Of a DNA stretch of 64,000 bases, positions 52,054-62,400 are shown piece after piece. The notes under the pieces were generated by a model. It had not been told where the DNA came from and searched no databases. It was given only the letters and a program-made list of their open reading frames with translations. How positions within the stretch are numbered: the stretch's first letter is position 1; each line of letters begins with the position of its first letter. Location: NCBI GenBank assembly GCA_030430565.1, contig JAUIKS010000001.1, positions 496,001 to 560,000 on the forward strand, given 5' to 3'. The translations under genes and the position numbers were made by a program. The stretch is from Polyangia bacterium. GTDB taxonomy: Bacteria; Myxococcota_A; Polyangia; Nannocystales; Nannocystaceae.

Positions 52054-52968
52054 CTACTCGGTCTCGAGCAGGCCGTCCTTGACGAGCCGCAGCGTCTCCT
52101 TCGCGTAGCGGCCGTACGCGCGCAGCGGCTGCTCGGCGTCCTCGAGCTCGAGCACGTCCTCGAAGAAGCCCTCGAGGTAGCCCTCGTAGAGCACGTCGAC
52201 GATGTGCCCCGCGACCGTGACGGGGCCGCCGCCGTGCTGGAGATCGTCCCAGCTGAGCACGGCGTCGGCGAGCGGACCGTCGTGCACGAGCAGGAGGTTC
52301 GCGTCGCCGTGGTTGCCCTCGAAGAACGACCAGATGTGGCTCACGCGCGGGCGCTCACCCGCGCCGCTCGGCCGGGGCGCGCGCGTGTCGATCGACTCGT
52401 GCCGGCCGCTCGCGAGCTCGCGCAGCGCGTGGCCGAGCGCCGCGAGGGACTCGCCGAGGTCGTCGGGCTCGAGCATGAAGAGCTCGCGCGTCGGCTCGGA
52501 TCCGAGCGGGCTGAACATGTCGTCCGCGGCGGTCAGCGAGTAGCAGTCCTGGTCGACGCTGCCGTGGAGCGTGCCGAGCTCGAGCAGGACGGCGCGCGCG
52601 TGCCGAGGGAGCGGGCCGTAGCGCCGCTCCCAGGCGTCGAGGCGCGCGGGCTCGTTGGGTGGTCCAAGGCACATGCAGCCGAGCCGCGCGTGGTGAGCGC
52701 GCAGGGCGTGGCGCCGGAAGCAGCGGCGCAGCGTGATGAGATCGGGGATGGGCTCGCCCCAGCGCGACTCGAGATGCGCGAGCGCGCGCGCTCGCGCCGG
52801 CGCCTCGGCCCGTTCGAAGACCGCGCGCCACTCGGGCCAGCGCTCCCCGCCCGTGAATTCGCGCGCCCCGAGGCGGCGCGCGATGTCCTCGAGATCATCG
52901 TCGACCGGCCGCAGCCGCAGCTGGGAGAGGGACTCGTGCACCGAGGCGGCGTCGTCGCGCTTCGCCAT
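52054..52968 (-). CDS. conserved-looking cytosolic protein, unknown function
   Basis: A 304-residue protein without signal or membrane segment. The centre (LDAWERRYGPLPRHARAVLLELGTLHGSVDQ) resembles the opening of SMI1/KNR4-type domains, in which a small protein fold follows a helix and a YGxLPxxY-like motif; the assignment is weak. The C-terminal part has WSFFEGNHGDANLLLVHDG and a long acidic helical end (LEGFFEDVLELEDAEQPL). If SMI1-like it might be an immunity or scaffold protein, but no toxin gene is adjacent. The gap before it, 51893-52053, holds no gene. Confidence 0.55.
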   Translation of the reverse strand: MAKRDDAASVHESLSQLRLRPVDDDLEDIARRLGAREFTGGERWPEWRAVFERAEAPARARALAHLESRWGEPIPDLITLRRCFRRHALRAHHARLGCMCLGPPNEPARLDAWERRYGPLPRHARAVLLELGTLHGSVDQDCYSLTAADDMFSPLGSEPTRELFMLEPDDLGESLAALGHALRELASGRHESIDTRAPRPSGAGERPRVSHIWSFFEGNHGDANLLLVHDGPLADAVLSWDDLQHGGGPVTVAGHIVDVLYEGYLEGFFEDVLELEDAEQPLRAYGRYAKETLRLVKDGLLETE

Positions 52969-53010
52969 GGCGCGACGATAGCACGCGCGTACCTACATTC
53001 TCGAAGGAAC

Positions 53011-53553
53011 ATGTCTTCGAAGCAGCGCGAGCTGCTAGCCTTGTGCGCGCGGCGGCGGACGGCGGTGACAGGGCGACGCAGACGGTTTCACGGCGCGCCG
53101 GGGCGCTTCGAGTCGGTAGCGACCTACATCGGCGAGCGCCTCCCGGGCGCGGTGCGCTACGTCGCCGACGTCGCCGGCGGGCAGGGCATGCTCAGCCGGC
53201 TCCTGCGCAAGCGCTACAACCTCGAGTCGGAGGTCGTCGACCCGCGCGGCTATACGCTCAAGGGGGTCCCGGGGCGCGCGGTCTGCTTCGACGCTGCGGA
53301 CGCGGAGTACTACGACCTGATCGTCGGGCTCCACCCGGACGCGGCGACGCGCGCGATCGCGACGGCGGCGCTGGTGCGACCGGCGATCCTGATCCCGTGC
53401 TGCAACTTCTGGTCGGAGGAGAAGCTCGGCCAGCGCGAGCTGCTGGACGCGATCGAGGCGATGTACGTCGCGCACGGCGTGAGCTGCGAGCGCGTCCGGT
53501 TTGACTTCCCGGGCCCGAAGAACGTCGGCCTAGTCTCAACGCCGCCGCGCTGA
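53011..53553 (+). CDS. small SAM-dependent methyltransferase-like protein
   Basis: A 180-residue protein. GAAGG lies before ATG 53011. The Rossmann motif I of class I methyltransferases is at about residues 50-60 (VADVAGGQGMLSRLL), followed by EVVDPRG (acidic end of strand 2), a motif-IV-like YYDLIVGLHPD, and ILIPCCNFW, where a Pro-Cys-Cys pair replaces the usual catalytic region. The domain is short and lacks an obvious substrate lid, so it may be a truncated or divergent member. Substrate unknown. The start codon lies inside an AACATGTCTTC element. Confidence 0.72.
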   Translation: MSSKQRELLALCARRRTAVTGRRRRFHGAPGRFESVATYIGERLPGAVRYVADVAGGQGMLSRLLRKRYNLESEVVDPRGYTLKGVPGRAVCFDAADAEYYDLIVGLHPDAATRAIATAALVRPAILIPCCNFWSEEKLGQRELLDAIEAMYVAHGVSCERVRFDFPGPKNVGLVSTPPR

Positions 53554-53565
53554 GCGGGCGCGGCG

Positions 53566-55857
53566 TCAGGCGCCGCCGAGCGTGGCCGCGGGGCGCGTGA
53601 CGAGCTCGAAGGACGCGGCGCCCTCGACCACGCGCACGTGCGCGTCGAGGGGGAGGCCCGAGAGCGACAGCGGCGCGCTCGCGCCGGGCCAGCGCAGCTC
53701 GAGCGACTCGATCGCGCTCGCCTCGCCGAGGCCGATGTGCACGCGACGGGGGCTCGCGCCGAAGCTACCGCCGGTGGTCACGTGGCGGTGGATCGAGCGC
53801 TCGCCCCCGTCCGCGTCGCGCACCCGCAGGTGCACGCGCGCGCCGATCGCCGCCCGGTTCGAGCGCGTCCCCACCAGCTCGAGGGAGATCCAGCGTCGGC
53901 CGGGGAAGCCGGGGTTCTCGTAGAGCGAGTCGGCGAAGTCGTCGCCCGGGTACGCGCCGCCCAGCTGCTCGAAGACGTCGAGGTCGCCGTCGTGATCGAG
54001 GTCGGCGAAGGCGACGCCGTGGCCTTTCTGCAGGTGCCCGAGGCCGGCGGCGTAGGTGACATCTTCGAACGCGCCGCCCGGGGCGCCGCGCAAAAGCTGG
54101 TTCGGCATCAGCATGTCGAAGGGGGGCGCGCCAGTCCCGAGGTACATGTCGAGCAGGCCGTCGTTGTCGACGTCGGCGAAGCTCGATCCCATGACGCTGG
54201 TCGGCCGGGTCAGGCCCGCGCGAGCGGTCACGTCCGTGAAGCCGCCGCGGCCGTCGCCGCGGTACAGCCGGTGCGTGGCGGCGGGGCTGGGCAGGCCGAG
54301 ATGGGCGTCGCCGGTGTCGGCGGCGTCGGCCTCGTAGGCGGCGACGAACAGGTCGAGGTTGCCGTCGTTGTCGTAGTCCCAGAACCACGTCGGGAAGCTG
54401 GCGATGGGCTCGATCACGCCGGCGGCGCTCGAGATGTCGACGAAGCGCACGCGCTCGCCCTCGGTGTCGTTGCGCAGCAGCCGGTTGTGCGCGCCGAGGT
54501 TGGAGATGTAGAGGTCGGGGTCGCCGTCGTTGTCGATGTCGCCCCAGCTCGCGCCCTTGCAGAAGCGGTCGTTGGTCACGCCGGCCGCGGCCGCGATGTC
54601 GACGAAGCGGCCGTCGCCGTCGCCGCGCCACAGCTGCGAGGGGGCGGGGTCGCGCGCGCTCGCCTCGTTGCAGACGAAGACGTCGAGGTCGCCGTCATTG
54701 TCGATGTCGGCCCAGGTCGCGACCTGGGTCGGCTGCGGGCGCGCGCCCATCCCGGCGTCGAAGGTCACGTCGGTGAAGCGCCAGTCGCCGTCGTTGCGCA
54801 GCAGCGAGTTGGGCAGGTGACCGTGGGCGCCGAGCCACGCGCCGCGCAGGACGAGGAGGTCGAGGTCGCCGTCGTTGTCGTAGTCGGCCGGGGCGAGGTT
54901 GAGCCCGCCGACGATCCCCTCGAGGCCCGAGCGCGCGAGCTGATCTTCGAAGCGGCCGTCGCCGAGGTTGCGCATCAGCGCGAGCGGGGCGTCGGGACGC
55001 CACGAGGAGACGACGACGTCGAGCAGCCCGTCGCCGTCAAAATCGTCGACCACCGCGCCGCCGGCGAGGCTCTCGCGCGCGAGGCCGACGCGCTGCGCGA
55101 CGTTGGGGAAGCGCGGGAAGTCGGACTCGCTCGTGAACGCGGCGGCTGGAATGCGCAGGTCTTTGGGGACAGCTTGGGGGTGCTCGCCGAGGGTCATCGC
55201 CGCGACGTTGAGCAGCCAGCGCGCGCGCCGGCGCGTGCGGTCCTCGGGCGGGAGGCCCTTCGTCAGCGCGATGAAGGTAGCGAGCGCTTTCTCCGATCCC
55301 TCCCGCTCGACGTGCACGCCGCCGCCCTGAATGGGCATGAGGCAGCTCTCCGCGGTGTTGCGCAGGCAGCAGTTGCGGGCCTCGCCGAGCCGCAGGTACG
55401 CGACGCCGAGGTTGTAGCGGAGGACGGCGGCGAGCTTGGGGGGCAGCGCGTCGCCGAAGCCCTCGATGCTCGCGACGGCGGCCTCGAGCTGCGCGACGGC
55501 CTCGTCCTCGCGCCCGAGGCGGAGCTCGGCGAGACCGAGCTGGTACTGGAGCTGCAAGCGCAGGCGCGGGTCGGTGTTGGTCGCGAGCTGCTGACGCAGC
55601 GACCGCGCCTGCGCGGCCCCGAGGTAGGGCGCGGAGTCGAGGATCTCGCTCGCGGCGACCTCCAGCGCGGCGACCATGCGCGCGTGGCCCTCGGCGGCGG
55701 GCTCGGGGGTCGCGGCTTGAGTCTCTTGGGGCAGGTCAGGCGACTGGGCGCGGGCGATCGGCTCGAGCGCGCGGGCGCGTCGCGGGGCCTCGGGCGCGCT
55801 GCAGGCGAGCGTGAGCGGGGAGAGGGCGAGCGCCGCGGCGCGGGTCCAGGCGTGCAT
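53566..55857 (-). CDS. FG-GAP/VCBS repeat lipoprotein with ASPIC/UnbV C-terminus
   Basis: Exported protein of 763 residues. The signal (AALALSPLTLAC) ends in a lipobox. Residues about 60-200 are helical with TPR-like pairs (LQLQYQLGLAELRLGREDEA, VLRYNLGVAYLRLGEA). From about 260 there are six or more FG-GAP/VCBS repeats with the calcium-binding DxDGDGxLD pattern (DDFDGDGLLDVVV, DYDNDGDLDLLV, DIDNDGDLDVFV), forming a beta-propeller. The end (SLELRWPGASAPLSLSGLPLD) matches the ASPIC/UnbV unit of CRTAC1-like proteins. A surface-adhesion or matrix role is inferred. It is the third gene of a same-strand group. Confidence 0.87.
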   Translation of the reverse strand: MHAWTRAAALALSPLTLACSAPEAPRRARALEPIARAQSPDLPQETQAATPEPAAEGHARMVAALEVAASEILDSAPYLGAAQARSLRQQLATNTDPRLRLQLQYQLGLAELRLGREDEAVAQLEAAVASIEGFGDALPPKLAAVLRYNLGVAYLRLGEARNCCLRNTAESCLMPIQGGGVHVEREGSEKALATFIALTKGLPPEDRTRRRARWLLNVAAMTLGEHPQAVPKDLRIPAAAFTSESDFPRFPNVAQRVGLARESLAGGAVVDDFDGDGLLDVVVSSWRPDAPLALMRNLGDGRFEDQLARSGLEGIVGGLNLAPADYDNDGDLDLLVLRGAWLGAHGHLPNSLLRNDGDWRFTDVTFDAGMGARPQPTQVATWADIDNDGDLDVFVCNEASARDPAPSQLWRGDGDGRFVDIAAAAGVTNDRFCKGASWGDIDNDGDPDLYISNLGAHNRLLRNDTEGERVRFVDISSAAGVIEPIASFPTWFWDYDNDGNLDLFVAAYEADAADTGDAHLGLPSPAATHRLYRGDGRGGFTDVTARAGLTRPTSVMGSSFADVDNDGLLDMYLGTGAPPFDMLMPNQLLRGAPGGAFEDVTYAAGLGHLQKGHGVAFADLDHDGDLDVFEQLGGAYPGDDFADSLYENPGFPGRRWISLELVGTRSNRAAIGARVHLRVRDADGGERSIHRHVTTGGSFGASPRRVHIGLGEASAIESLELRWPGASAPLSLSGLPLDAHVRVVEGAASFELVTRPAATLGGA

Positions 55858-55907
55858 GCGCGCGTATTATACCGGCGCTGCTGCGGGATGACGCGGCCTC
55901 CGAGCGC

Positions 55908-57908
55908 TCACTCGCGCGGCTGGATCATCTGGAAGTAGCGCTTGATCTTGCGTCGCTGCGGCGCGGGCATGGTCTCGCGGTCCATCGCGTTCTGGGCGAA
56001 CGAGCGGTAGTCGCGGTACACGTCCGTGTAGTCGACGGAGGCGAAGCCGTCTTGGCTTGCGGTCGAGATGATCTCGGCGCGCGTCGCCCCCTTGCCTTCC
56101 TTCGCGTTGACGCGGACGTTGCGAGCCTTGGCCTTGATGCCCTTGGCGTCTCCGAGCGGGTCCTGGCTGCCGTCTCCATAGCTGTCGCCGCCTTGAACCG
56201 CGACGCTCTGTCCGCTCTGACCGTCGCCGTTCTGCCCGTCTTTGCCTTGGCCGCCGTCCTGCCCGTCTTGGCCGTCGCCGGGCTGGGGCTGCCCCTGGCC
56301 GTCGTCGCCCTCCATCATGAACATCTCGTCGGGATCGCCGTCGCCGATGTCGCCCTCGACGAGCAGCGTCGGGCCGTTTTTGCCCTTTTGACCGTTCTTG
56401 CCCTTTTTGCCCTTCTTGCCCTTGGCGGCCTTGGCGAAGCGCTGCATCTGCTGCTTGCGCCGGTTCTGCTTGTCGCCCTGCTTGCCGGCGCGGCGGATGA
56501 ACTTCTTGGCCTCCTCGAGGTTGTCGCGGCTCTGCCCGAGACGACGACCCTGGCGGCCCGCCTTCGAGGCCCCGGAGGCGCCGCGGCTGAGCTTCTGCAT
56601 CGAGCGCTGCTTCTGCCCGCCCTTGCCCTTGCCGCCGGCTTGCTGGGCCTGCCGACGCAGCTCCTCGAGCTTGCGCCGCGCTGCGGCCTCGCGCTCGTGC
56701 TGGCGGCGCAGCTGCTCGACGCGCTCTTTCAGCTGCTCTTGCTTCTTGAGCCGCCGCTCCTGCTCCTCGGGGTCGTCGCTGGACTTCTTCTGCTCGCGCT
56801 TGAGTCGGCGCTCGGCCTCGGCGAGCTTGTCGGAGGTCGAGCGCTGCTGCTCGCCCGCTTTCTTGAGCGCGCGCTCGGCCTCCTGCATCGCCTTGTCGAG
56901 CTCGCGCTGACTCGCGGCGCTCTCCTCCGCGCGCTCGAGCGCGCGGCGCATGGCCTCTTCGAAGGCGTCCTCGTCGCCGCGCGCGAGCGCCTCGCCGGCC
57001 TCGCGCGTGATCTCGTGCTCTTTGAGCGCCTCGGCCATGCGGCGCACCCCCTCGGCGAGCATCGCGGGGTCCTCCTCGATGCTCGCCGTGAACGCGTCCT
57101 CGGCCTCGGCGAGCTCCTCCTCGAGCTCCTCGAGCGAGGCGAACGCGGCCTCGCGATCGAGCTCGCCCGCGCCGAAGGCGTCGAGGATCTCGAGCACCGC
57201 GTCGGCCATCCGCGAGGCGGCGTCGTCCTTGCCCTGCAGCCGGCGAAGATCCTCGCGCAGCGGCTCGGCCAGCGCCATGTCGACCTTCGCGCGCGCGCGC
57301 GCCTGCTCGACGGTCGCGCCGACGAGCTCGCCCGCGGCGGGTCCGGGATCACCGGCGCGGGTCGCCTGCGGGATCGGGACGAGGATCGCCAGCGCGAGCG
57401 CGGCGGCGGCGAGCAGATCGAGCGCCCGCAGGCCGGGGGGCTTGAGCGAGACGACCGGCCTCGGGTCGAGCTCGCGCGCGGCCTGCTCGGCGTCGTCGGC
57501 CACCAGCGCGACGATGTCGATCGTGCGCGGGTCCTCGGCGCGGGGCGGCGGCTGCTCGAGCAGCTCGATCGCGTTGCCGATCCTGTCTTGAAGGTCATAG
57601 TGACGATCGAGGCGGCGCGCGGCGGCGCGAGCCGAGCGCGGGCGCAGCCACGCCCACAGCAGCACGCCCGGGACGGGCGCGAGGCCGAGCCACGCCAGGG
57701 CCCAGACCGCGTCGGGTCCGAGCGCGAGCAGGCGCGCGCTGGCGATGGCGGCGGCCGCGATCAGCAGGCCCGCGGGCAGGGCCACGCGCGTCAGGCCCCA
57801 GGTCGCGTCGGCGAGGCGCTGGCGGCGGATGACCGCAGCGACCAGCGTCCGCAGGCGCGCGAGCGTCGGCGCGCGGTCGGGCGAGGGGCTTTGGCCGGGC
57901 TTCGTCAT
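55908..57908 (-). CDS. coiled-coil membrane protein (DUF4175-like)
   Basis: A 666-residue protein. Two close membrane helices lie at about 41-62 and 66-90 (VALPAGLLIAAAAIASARLL, VWALAWLGLAPVPGVLLW), and one at about 158-178 (ALDLLAAAALALAILVPIP). Most of the rest is a very long, Glu/Lys/Arg/Gln-rich coiled coil (about 185-460), then a Lys/Gly/Gln/Asp-rich repeat region, and a conserved C-terminus YRDYRSFAQNAMDRE...IKRYFQMIQPRE. This layout fits the DUF4175/TIGR02302 type of protein, often near MoxR/BatA genes, though none is here. Function unknown. The gene has 56 bases before it and 50 after it within the group. Confidence 0.7.
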   Translation of the reverse strand: MTKPGQSPSPDRAPTLARLRTLVAAVIRRQRLADATWGLTRVALPAGLLIAAAAIASARLLALGPDAVWALAWLGLAPVPGVLLWAWLRPRSARAAARRLDRHYDLQDRIGNAIELLEQPPPRAEDPRTIDIVALVADDAEQAARELDPRPVVSLKPPGLRALDLLAAAALALAILVPIPQATRAGDPGPAAGELVGATVEQARARAKVDMALAEPLREDLRRLQGKDDAASRMADAVLEILDAFGAGELDREAAFASLEELEEELAEAEDAFTASIEEDPAMLAEGVRRMAEALKEHEITREAGEALARGDEDAFEEAMRRALERAEESAASQRELDKAMQEAERALKKAGEQQRSTSDKLAEAERRLKREQKKSSDDPEEQERRLKKQEQLKERVEQLRRQHEREAAARRKLEELRRQAQQAGGKGKGGQKQRSMQKLSRGASGASKAGRQGRRLGQSRDNLEEAKKFIRRAGKQGDKQNRRKQQMQRFAKAAKGKKGKKGKNGQKGKNGPTLLVEGDIGDGDPDEMFMMEGDDGQGQPQPGDGQDGQDGGQGKDGQNGDGQSGQSVAVQGGDSYGDGSQDPLGDAKGIKAKARNVRVNAKEGKGATRAEIISTASQDGFASVDYTDVYRDYRSFAQNAMDRETMPAPQRRKIKRYFQMIQPRE

Positions 57909-57964
57909 GCGCGCGGGTCTCGTTCGAATCAGCTAAGCGCTCGAGGGTACGACAGCTGGGCGGG

Positions 57965-59344
57965 CTATTTAGTTCCCGCGGCGGTGGTCGGCGCCGCCTT
58001 CGGCGGCAGCCCGCAGGTCTCCCCGGTACCAACGCGGAAGCTCTTCCAGGCGATCTTTTTCAGCGTAGCGCGCGTGCGCGCGTCGGGCACGCGGGTCGCG
58101 TAGACGAGCTGCTTGCCGCGTCGCTCCAGGATGTAGGTGTCTGGCATCGCGCGCTCGAGGTAGCGCGCGAACGCGGCTTCGAACATCCGCGCGTCGCTCT
58201 CGGTGTCCCAGGCGAGCATGCCGAGGATGGTCGGGACGACCGCGGGCGCGTGGCGGCGGTCGAGCACGAGGAAGCGGTCGCCGCCCCAGCCCTCGGCGGC
58301 GTCGCGGGCCTGCGCGGCCTTCTCGACGTCGGCGAGCATCGTCAAGAGCGAGGCCTCGCCGAGGGTGTCCTCCCAGATGATCGCGAAGTCGGGCAGCGCG
58401 CCCGTGACAACGTCGCAGCGCGCGGTGACGGGGACCGCGGGCTCGCGCGCGATCAGCTTGTCGATGTGCAGCATCTGCTCGCTGGTCGTCGGCAGGTCGC
58501 TGTACAGCGCGTCGACGGCGTCCCAGCCGCGCGTGCGCGCGAGCCGGGTGACGGTCGCGGCGCCGTCGGCGTAGGGCAGCTGCAGGGAGCGCGCCAGGAT
58601 CGGGTGCGGCAGCGCCGACGAGAGCGTCAGGACCTGATCGCCGAGCGCCTGCAGCACCGCCTCCGGGTAGGCCTGTAGGCCCTCGTCCCCGGCGTTGTAG
58701 GCCATGTAGGAGGCCTGCGCGTCGCCCTCGATCAGGAAGGTGCGCGCGGCCTCGGCGTCGCTCTGCCCGCGGATCGGCTCCTGGTGCCGGCTGAGCTCGA
58801 AGTGCATGTCCTGAAGGCCATGCGCGAGCTCGTGCCCCGAGACCATCGGCAGCATGCTCTCGGTGACGTGCGCGCCGATCAGCAGGCGCTTGGTCTTGGG
58901 GTCGTAGATGCCCATGACCGCGTCCTCGAGCATGTCGAGGATGATCGTCTCGATGTCAGCGCCGACCGGGATGACGCCCAGGCTGGCGTCGATGCGCCCG
59001 AACATGCGGATCTCCTCCGGCGTGTTGTGGTCGTACATCGAGTTCTCGGCGAACGCGCGGATCTGCTTGCGATCGAGGACCTCGATGGCGACGGGGCCCT
59101 TCATGGCGAGCCCGCGCGCGCTCGAGACGGCGGCCGTGATCTCTTTGGTGATCGCCTCCGCGCGCTCGCGCGACAGCCCGTCGTCGCCGCGGTCGGGCGC
59201 GCCGCCGGTGGACTCGACGGGAGCCGCCGGCGCCGGCGGTCCATCCGTCTGCGCGTCCGGGGGGTCAGTGGGTGCGGCGGGCGCGGTCGCGCATGCGGCG
59301 ACGAGGCTGAGGGAGAGAATCAGGGAGCGGGGGAGTCGCGCCAC
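57965..59344 (-). CDS. putative zinc-metallopeptidase lipoprotein
   Basis: Exported protein of 459 residues. GTG 59344 gives a direct lipoprotein signal (RLPRSLILSLSLVAAC); an upstream frame is Arg/Ser noise. The zinc motif HELAH sits in MVSGHELAHGLQDMHF, and EGDAQASYM further on (FLIEGDA) is the likely third-ligand region, as in uncharacterised gluzincin-like families. The rest is helical with no extra domain. Ending TCGLPPKAAPTTAAGTK suggests a flexible tail. It precedes the coiled-coil membrane protein and the FG-GAP lipoprotein on the same strand. Confidence 0.76.
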   Translation of the reverse strand: MARLPRSLILSLSLVAACATAPAAPTDPPDAQTDGPPAPAAPVESTGGAPDRGDDGLSRERAEAITKEITAAVSSARGLAMKGPVAIEVLDRKQIRAFAENSMYDHNTPEEIRMFGRIDASLGVIPVGADIETIILDMLEDAVMGIYDPKTKRLLIGAHVTESMLPMVSGHELAHGLQDMHFELSRHQEPIRGQSDAEAARTFLIEGDAQASYMAYNAGDEGLQAYPEAVLQALGDQVLTLSSALPHPILARSLQLPYADGAATVTRLARTRGWDAVDALYSDLPTTSEQMLHIDKLIAREPAVPVTARCDVVTGALPDFAIIWEDTLGEASLLTMLADVEKAAQARDAAEGWGGDRFLVLDRRHAPAVVPTILGMLAWDTESDARMFEAAFARYLERAMPDTYILERRGKQLVYATRVPDARTRATLKKIAWKSFRVGTGETCGLPPKAAPTTAAGTK

Positions 59345-59492
59345 GGTGCAAGCGTAGCGGTCCGCGGCCCGGGGGGCTACCCGCCGGATCTGGCGGGGTT
59401 GGCGGTCCGGCAGCGCCGCGCGCCATTGAGTGGTACATGAGCGCGGCGGAGCTCGGGCTCGCTCGAAGGCCCGGGGCTCCGCCTCCGACGCG

Positions 59493-62400
59493 ATGGTCAG
59501 CGCATCCCCCCTCCAGTCGATCGAGCGCGTGCTCGCGGATCTCCGCGCGTCTCGGCGCCTGCGCGTGCTCGGGGCCGAGGGCGGCTTCCTCGGGCTGCTG
59601 CTCGCGCGCGCGGCCCTCGACGAGCGCGCAGAGGGCCCGGTCTTCGTGGTCGCCCGTGACGACGCCGCGGCGCGCTCGATCGCCGCCGACGTCGCGTTCT
59701 TCACCGGCGCTTTTGGACAGGCGGGCGGCGGCGGCCTCGATCTTCAGACAGGCGCGCTGCTGCTCATCCCCGAGATCGACGCCTCGCCCTTCGGCGACGT
59801 CTCGGCCGATCCGCGCAGCGTGGCGCTGCGGCTGGCGAGCCTCTACCGCGCCGGGCGAGCGCGCGCCGAAGGAGGGCCGCGCATCATCTTCACGAGCCTG
59901 CGCTCGCTGACGCGGCGCGTCATCCCGCGCGCGGCGTTTCTCGAGCTGTGCGCCGAGTGGACGCGCGGCGGCGAGCTCGAGCGCGACGAGGCCGCGGCGC
60001 TGCTCGAGCGCGCGGGCTACCAGCGCGTCGAGATGGTCGAGGATCCAGGGACCTACGCGGTCCGCGGCGGCGTCCTCGACGTCTGGGGCGGGCTCGCGCG
60101 CTTCCCCACGCGCATCGAGCTGTTCGGCGACGAGATCGAGCGCATGCGCCAGTTCGACCCCGACAGCCAGCGCAGCCTCGGGGAGGTCGGTGAGTTCGTC
60201 GTCCACCCGGCGCGCGAGACGGTCCAGACCTCGCAAGAGCCCCTGCGGACGCGCGTGCTCAAGCTCGCCGACCAGATCGCGGTGCCCTCGAGCAAGTCGC
60301 GGCAGGTGCTCGAGAACCTCGCCCAGGGCGTGGGCTTCTTCGGCGCCGAGGCGCTGACGCCCGTGTACCACGACGGCCTCGAGCCGCTGTGGTCGTACCT
60401 GCCGGAGCAGACGCGATGGTTCGTCGAGTCGCCGGAGCTGCTGTGCGCCGCCGCCGAGCAGCGGCTCACCGCGCTGCGCGAGCAGCACGACAAGAAGCTC
60501 GCCGCGCGCGAGCTCGTCGCCTCGCTCGAGTCCTTCTACGTCACGACCGAGCAGCTCGCCGAGCGCCTCGCCGCGTGCCCGGTCGTCGGCAGCGGGATCG
60601 ACGTCTACGACCCCGACTCGAGCGCCGACGGCAGGCCGCATCTCCGGGTCCGCGTCGACCGCAACAAGATCCTGCAGTCGCGCCTGCTCGCGGCCCGGGC
60701 CGAGCGCGGCGGCGAGCTGCTGCGCCCGCTGGTCGACTGGATCGAGGCGCTCAACCCCGGGTCCGCGCCGGCGTCGGCGACGAGCTCCGAAGTCGGTGAC
60801 GGATCGAGCGTCAAGCTCGCGGCGTTCCTGCAGCAGGCCGAGGGCGCGAGCGCGGCGCTGGGCTCCGCGACCGCGTCCGCCGAAGCCACCGGCGCGGGGC
60901 CGTGGTCGGTGGTACTGGTCGCGCCGAACATGACCCACGCCGAGCGCCTGGCGAGCATGCTGCGTCACTACGGGCTCTCGATCGCGCGCCCGCGCCTGGC
61001 GGACACGCCGCTCGAGCCGTTCTTCGCGGCCTCCGACGAGGCGTCGCGGAGCGCGAAGGCGAGCGTGCGGATCATCGCCGGCACGCTCAGCGAGGGTTTT
61101 TCAGATGATCACGCGCGCGTGCTGCTCGTCAGCGAGGACGAGATCTACGGGCCGCGGACGCGCAAGGCCAAGCCCGCGCGTCGCCGCCAGGTCGGCCTCG
61201 CCAGCCTCTCGCAGCTCGCGGTCGGCGATCACGTCGTCCACCTGACCCACGGCGTGGGGCGCTACATCGGGCTCACGAAGATGACGCTGCGCGGGGTCCC
61301 CGGCGACTACGTGCAGCTCGAGTACGCCGGCCGCGACAAGCTCTACCTGCCCGTCTACCGCATCCACGAGATCGAGCGCTTCGTCTCGGCCGACGCGCGC
61401 CCGCCGAAGCTCGACAAGATGGGCGGCACGACCTTCTTGGTCAAGGCCAAGAAGGTCCGCAAGGCCGTCCGCCAGATGGCCGAGGAGCTGCTGCAGATCT
61501 ACGCCGAGCGCGAGGCCCGGCAGGGGCACGCCTTCCCCGAGCCCGATGACCTGTTCGCGCAGTTCGAAGCGACCTTCCCCTTCGAAGAGACCGACGACCA
61601 GCTCGCCGCGATCGAAGATGTCATGAAGGACATGGGCAAGCCGAAGCCGATGGATCGCCTGATCTGCGGCGACGTCGGCTTCGGCAAGACCGAGGTCGCG
61701 CTGCGGGCGGCGTTTCGGGCCGCGGCCGCGGGCAAGCAGGTCGCCGTGCTCGCGCCCACCACCATCTTGGTGCAGCAGCACTTCCTCACCTTCACCGAGC
61801 GGATGGAGCGCTTCCCGGTCCGCGTCGCGTGCCTCAACCGCTTCGTCAGCGCGGCCGAGCGCAAGCGCGTGATCGAGGGCCTGCGCGCGGGCGCGATCGA
61901 CATCGTGGTCGGCACGCACCGCCTGCTCAGCCGCGACGTCCGCTTCAAGGACCTGGGCCTGCTGATCATCGACGAGGAGCAGCGCTTCGGCGTCAAGCAG
62001 AAAGAGCGCTTCAAGAAGTTCAAGGCCCAGATCGACGTGCTCACGCTGACCGCGACGCCGATCCCCCGGACGCTGCACATGTCGCTTTTGGGGCTGCGCG
62101 AGATCAGCATGATCATGACGCCGCCCGTCGATCGCCTGGCCGTTCGGACACACATCACGCGCAGCGGCGACGCGGTGCTCGAGGAGGGCGTGAGCCGGGA
62201 GCTCGCGCGCGGCGGCCAGGTGTTCTACGTGGTCCCGCGGGTCATGGGCATCGAGGAGCACGCGGTGCGCCTGCGAAAGCTGATCCCGAGCGCGCGCGTG
62301 CTCGTGGCCCACGGCAAGATGCCGGGCGAGCTGCTCGAGAAGACGATGCTCGACTTCGTCGAGCACCGCGCCGACATCCTGGTCTCGACCAACATCATCG

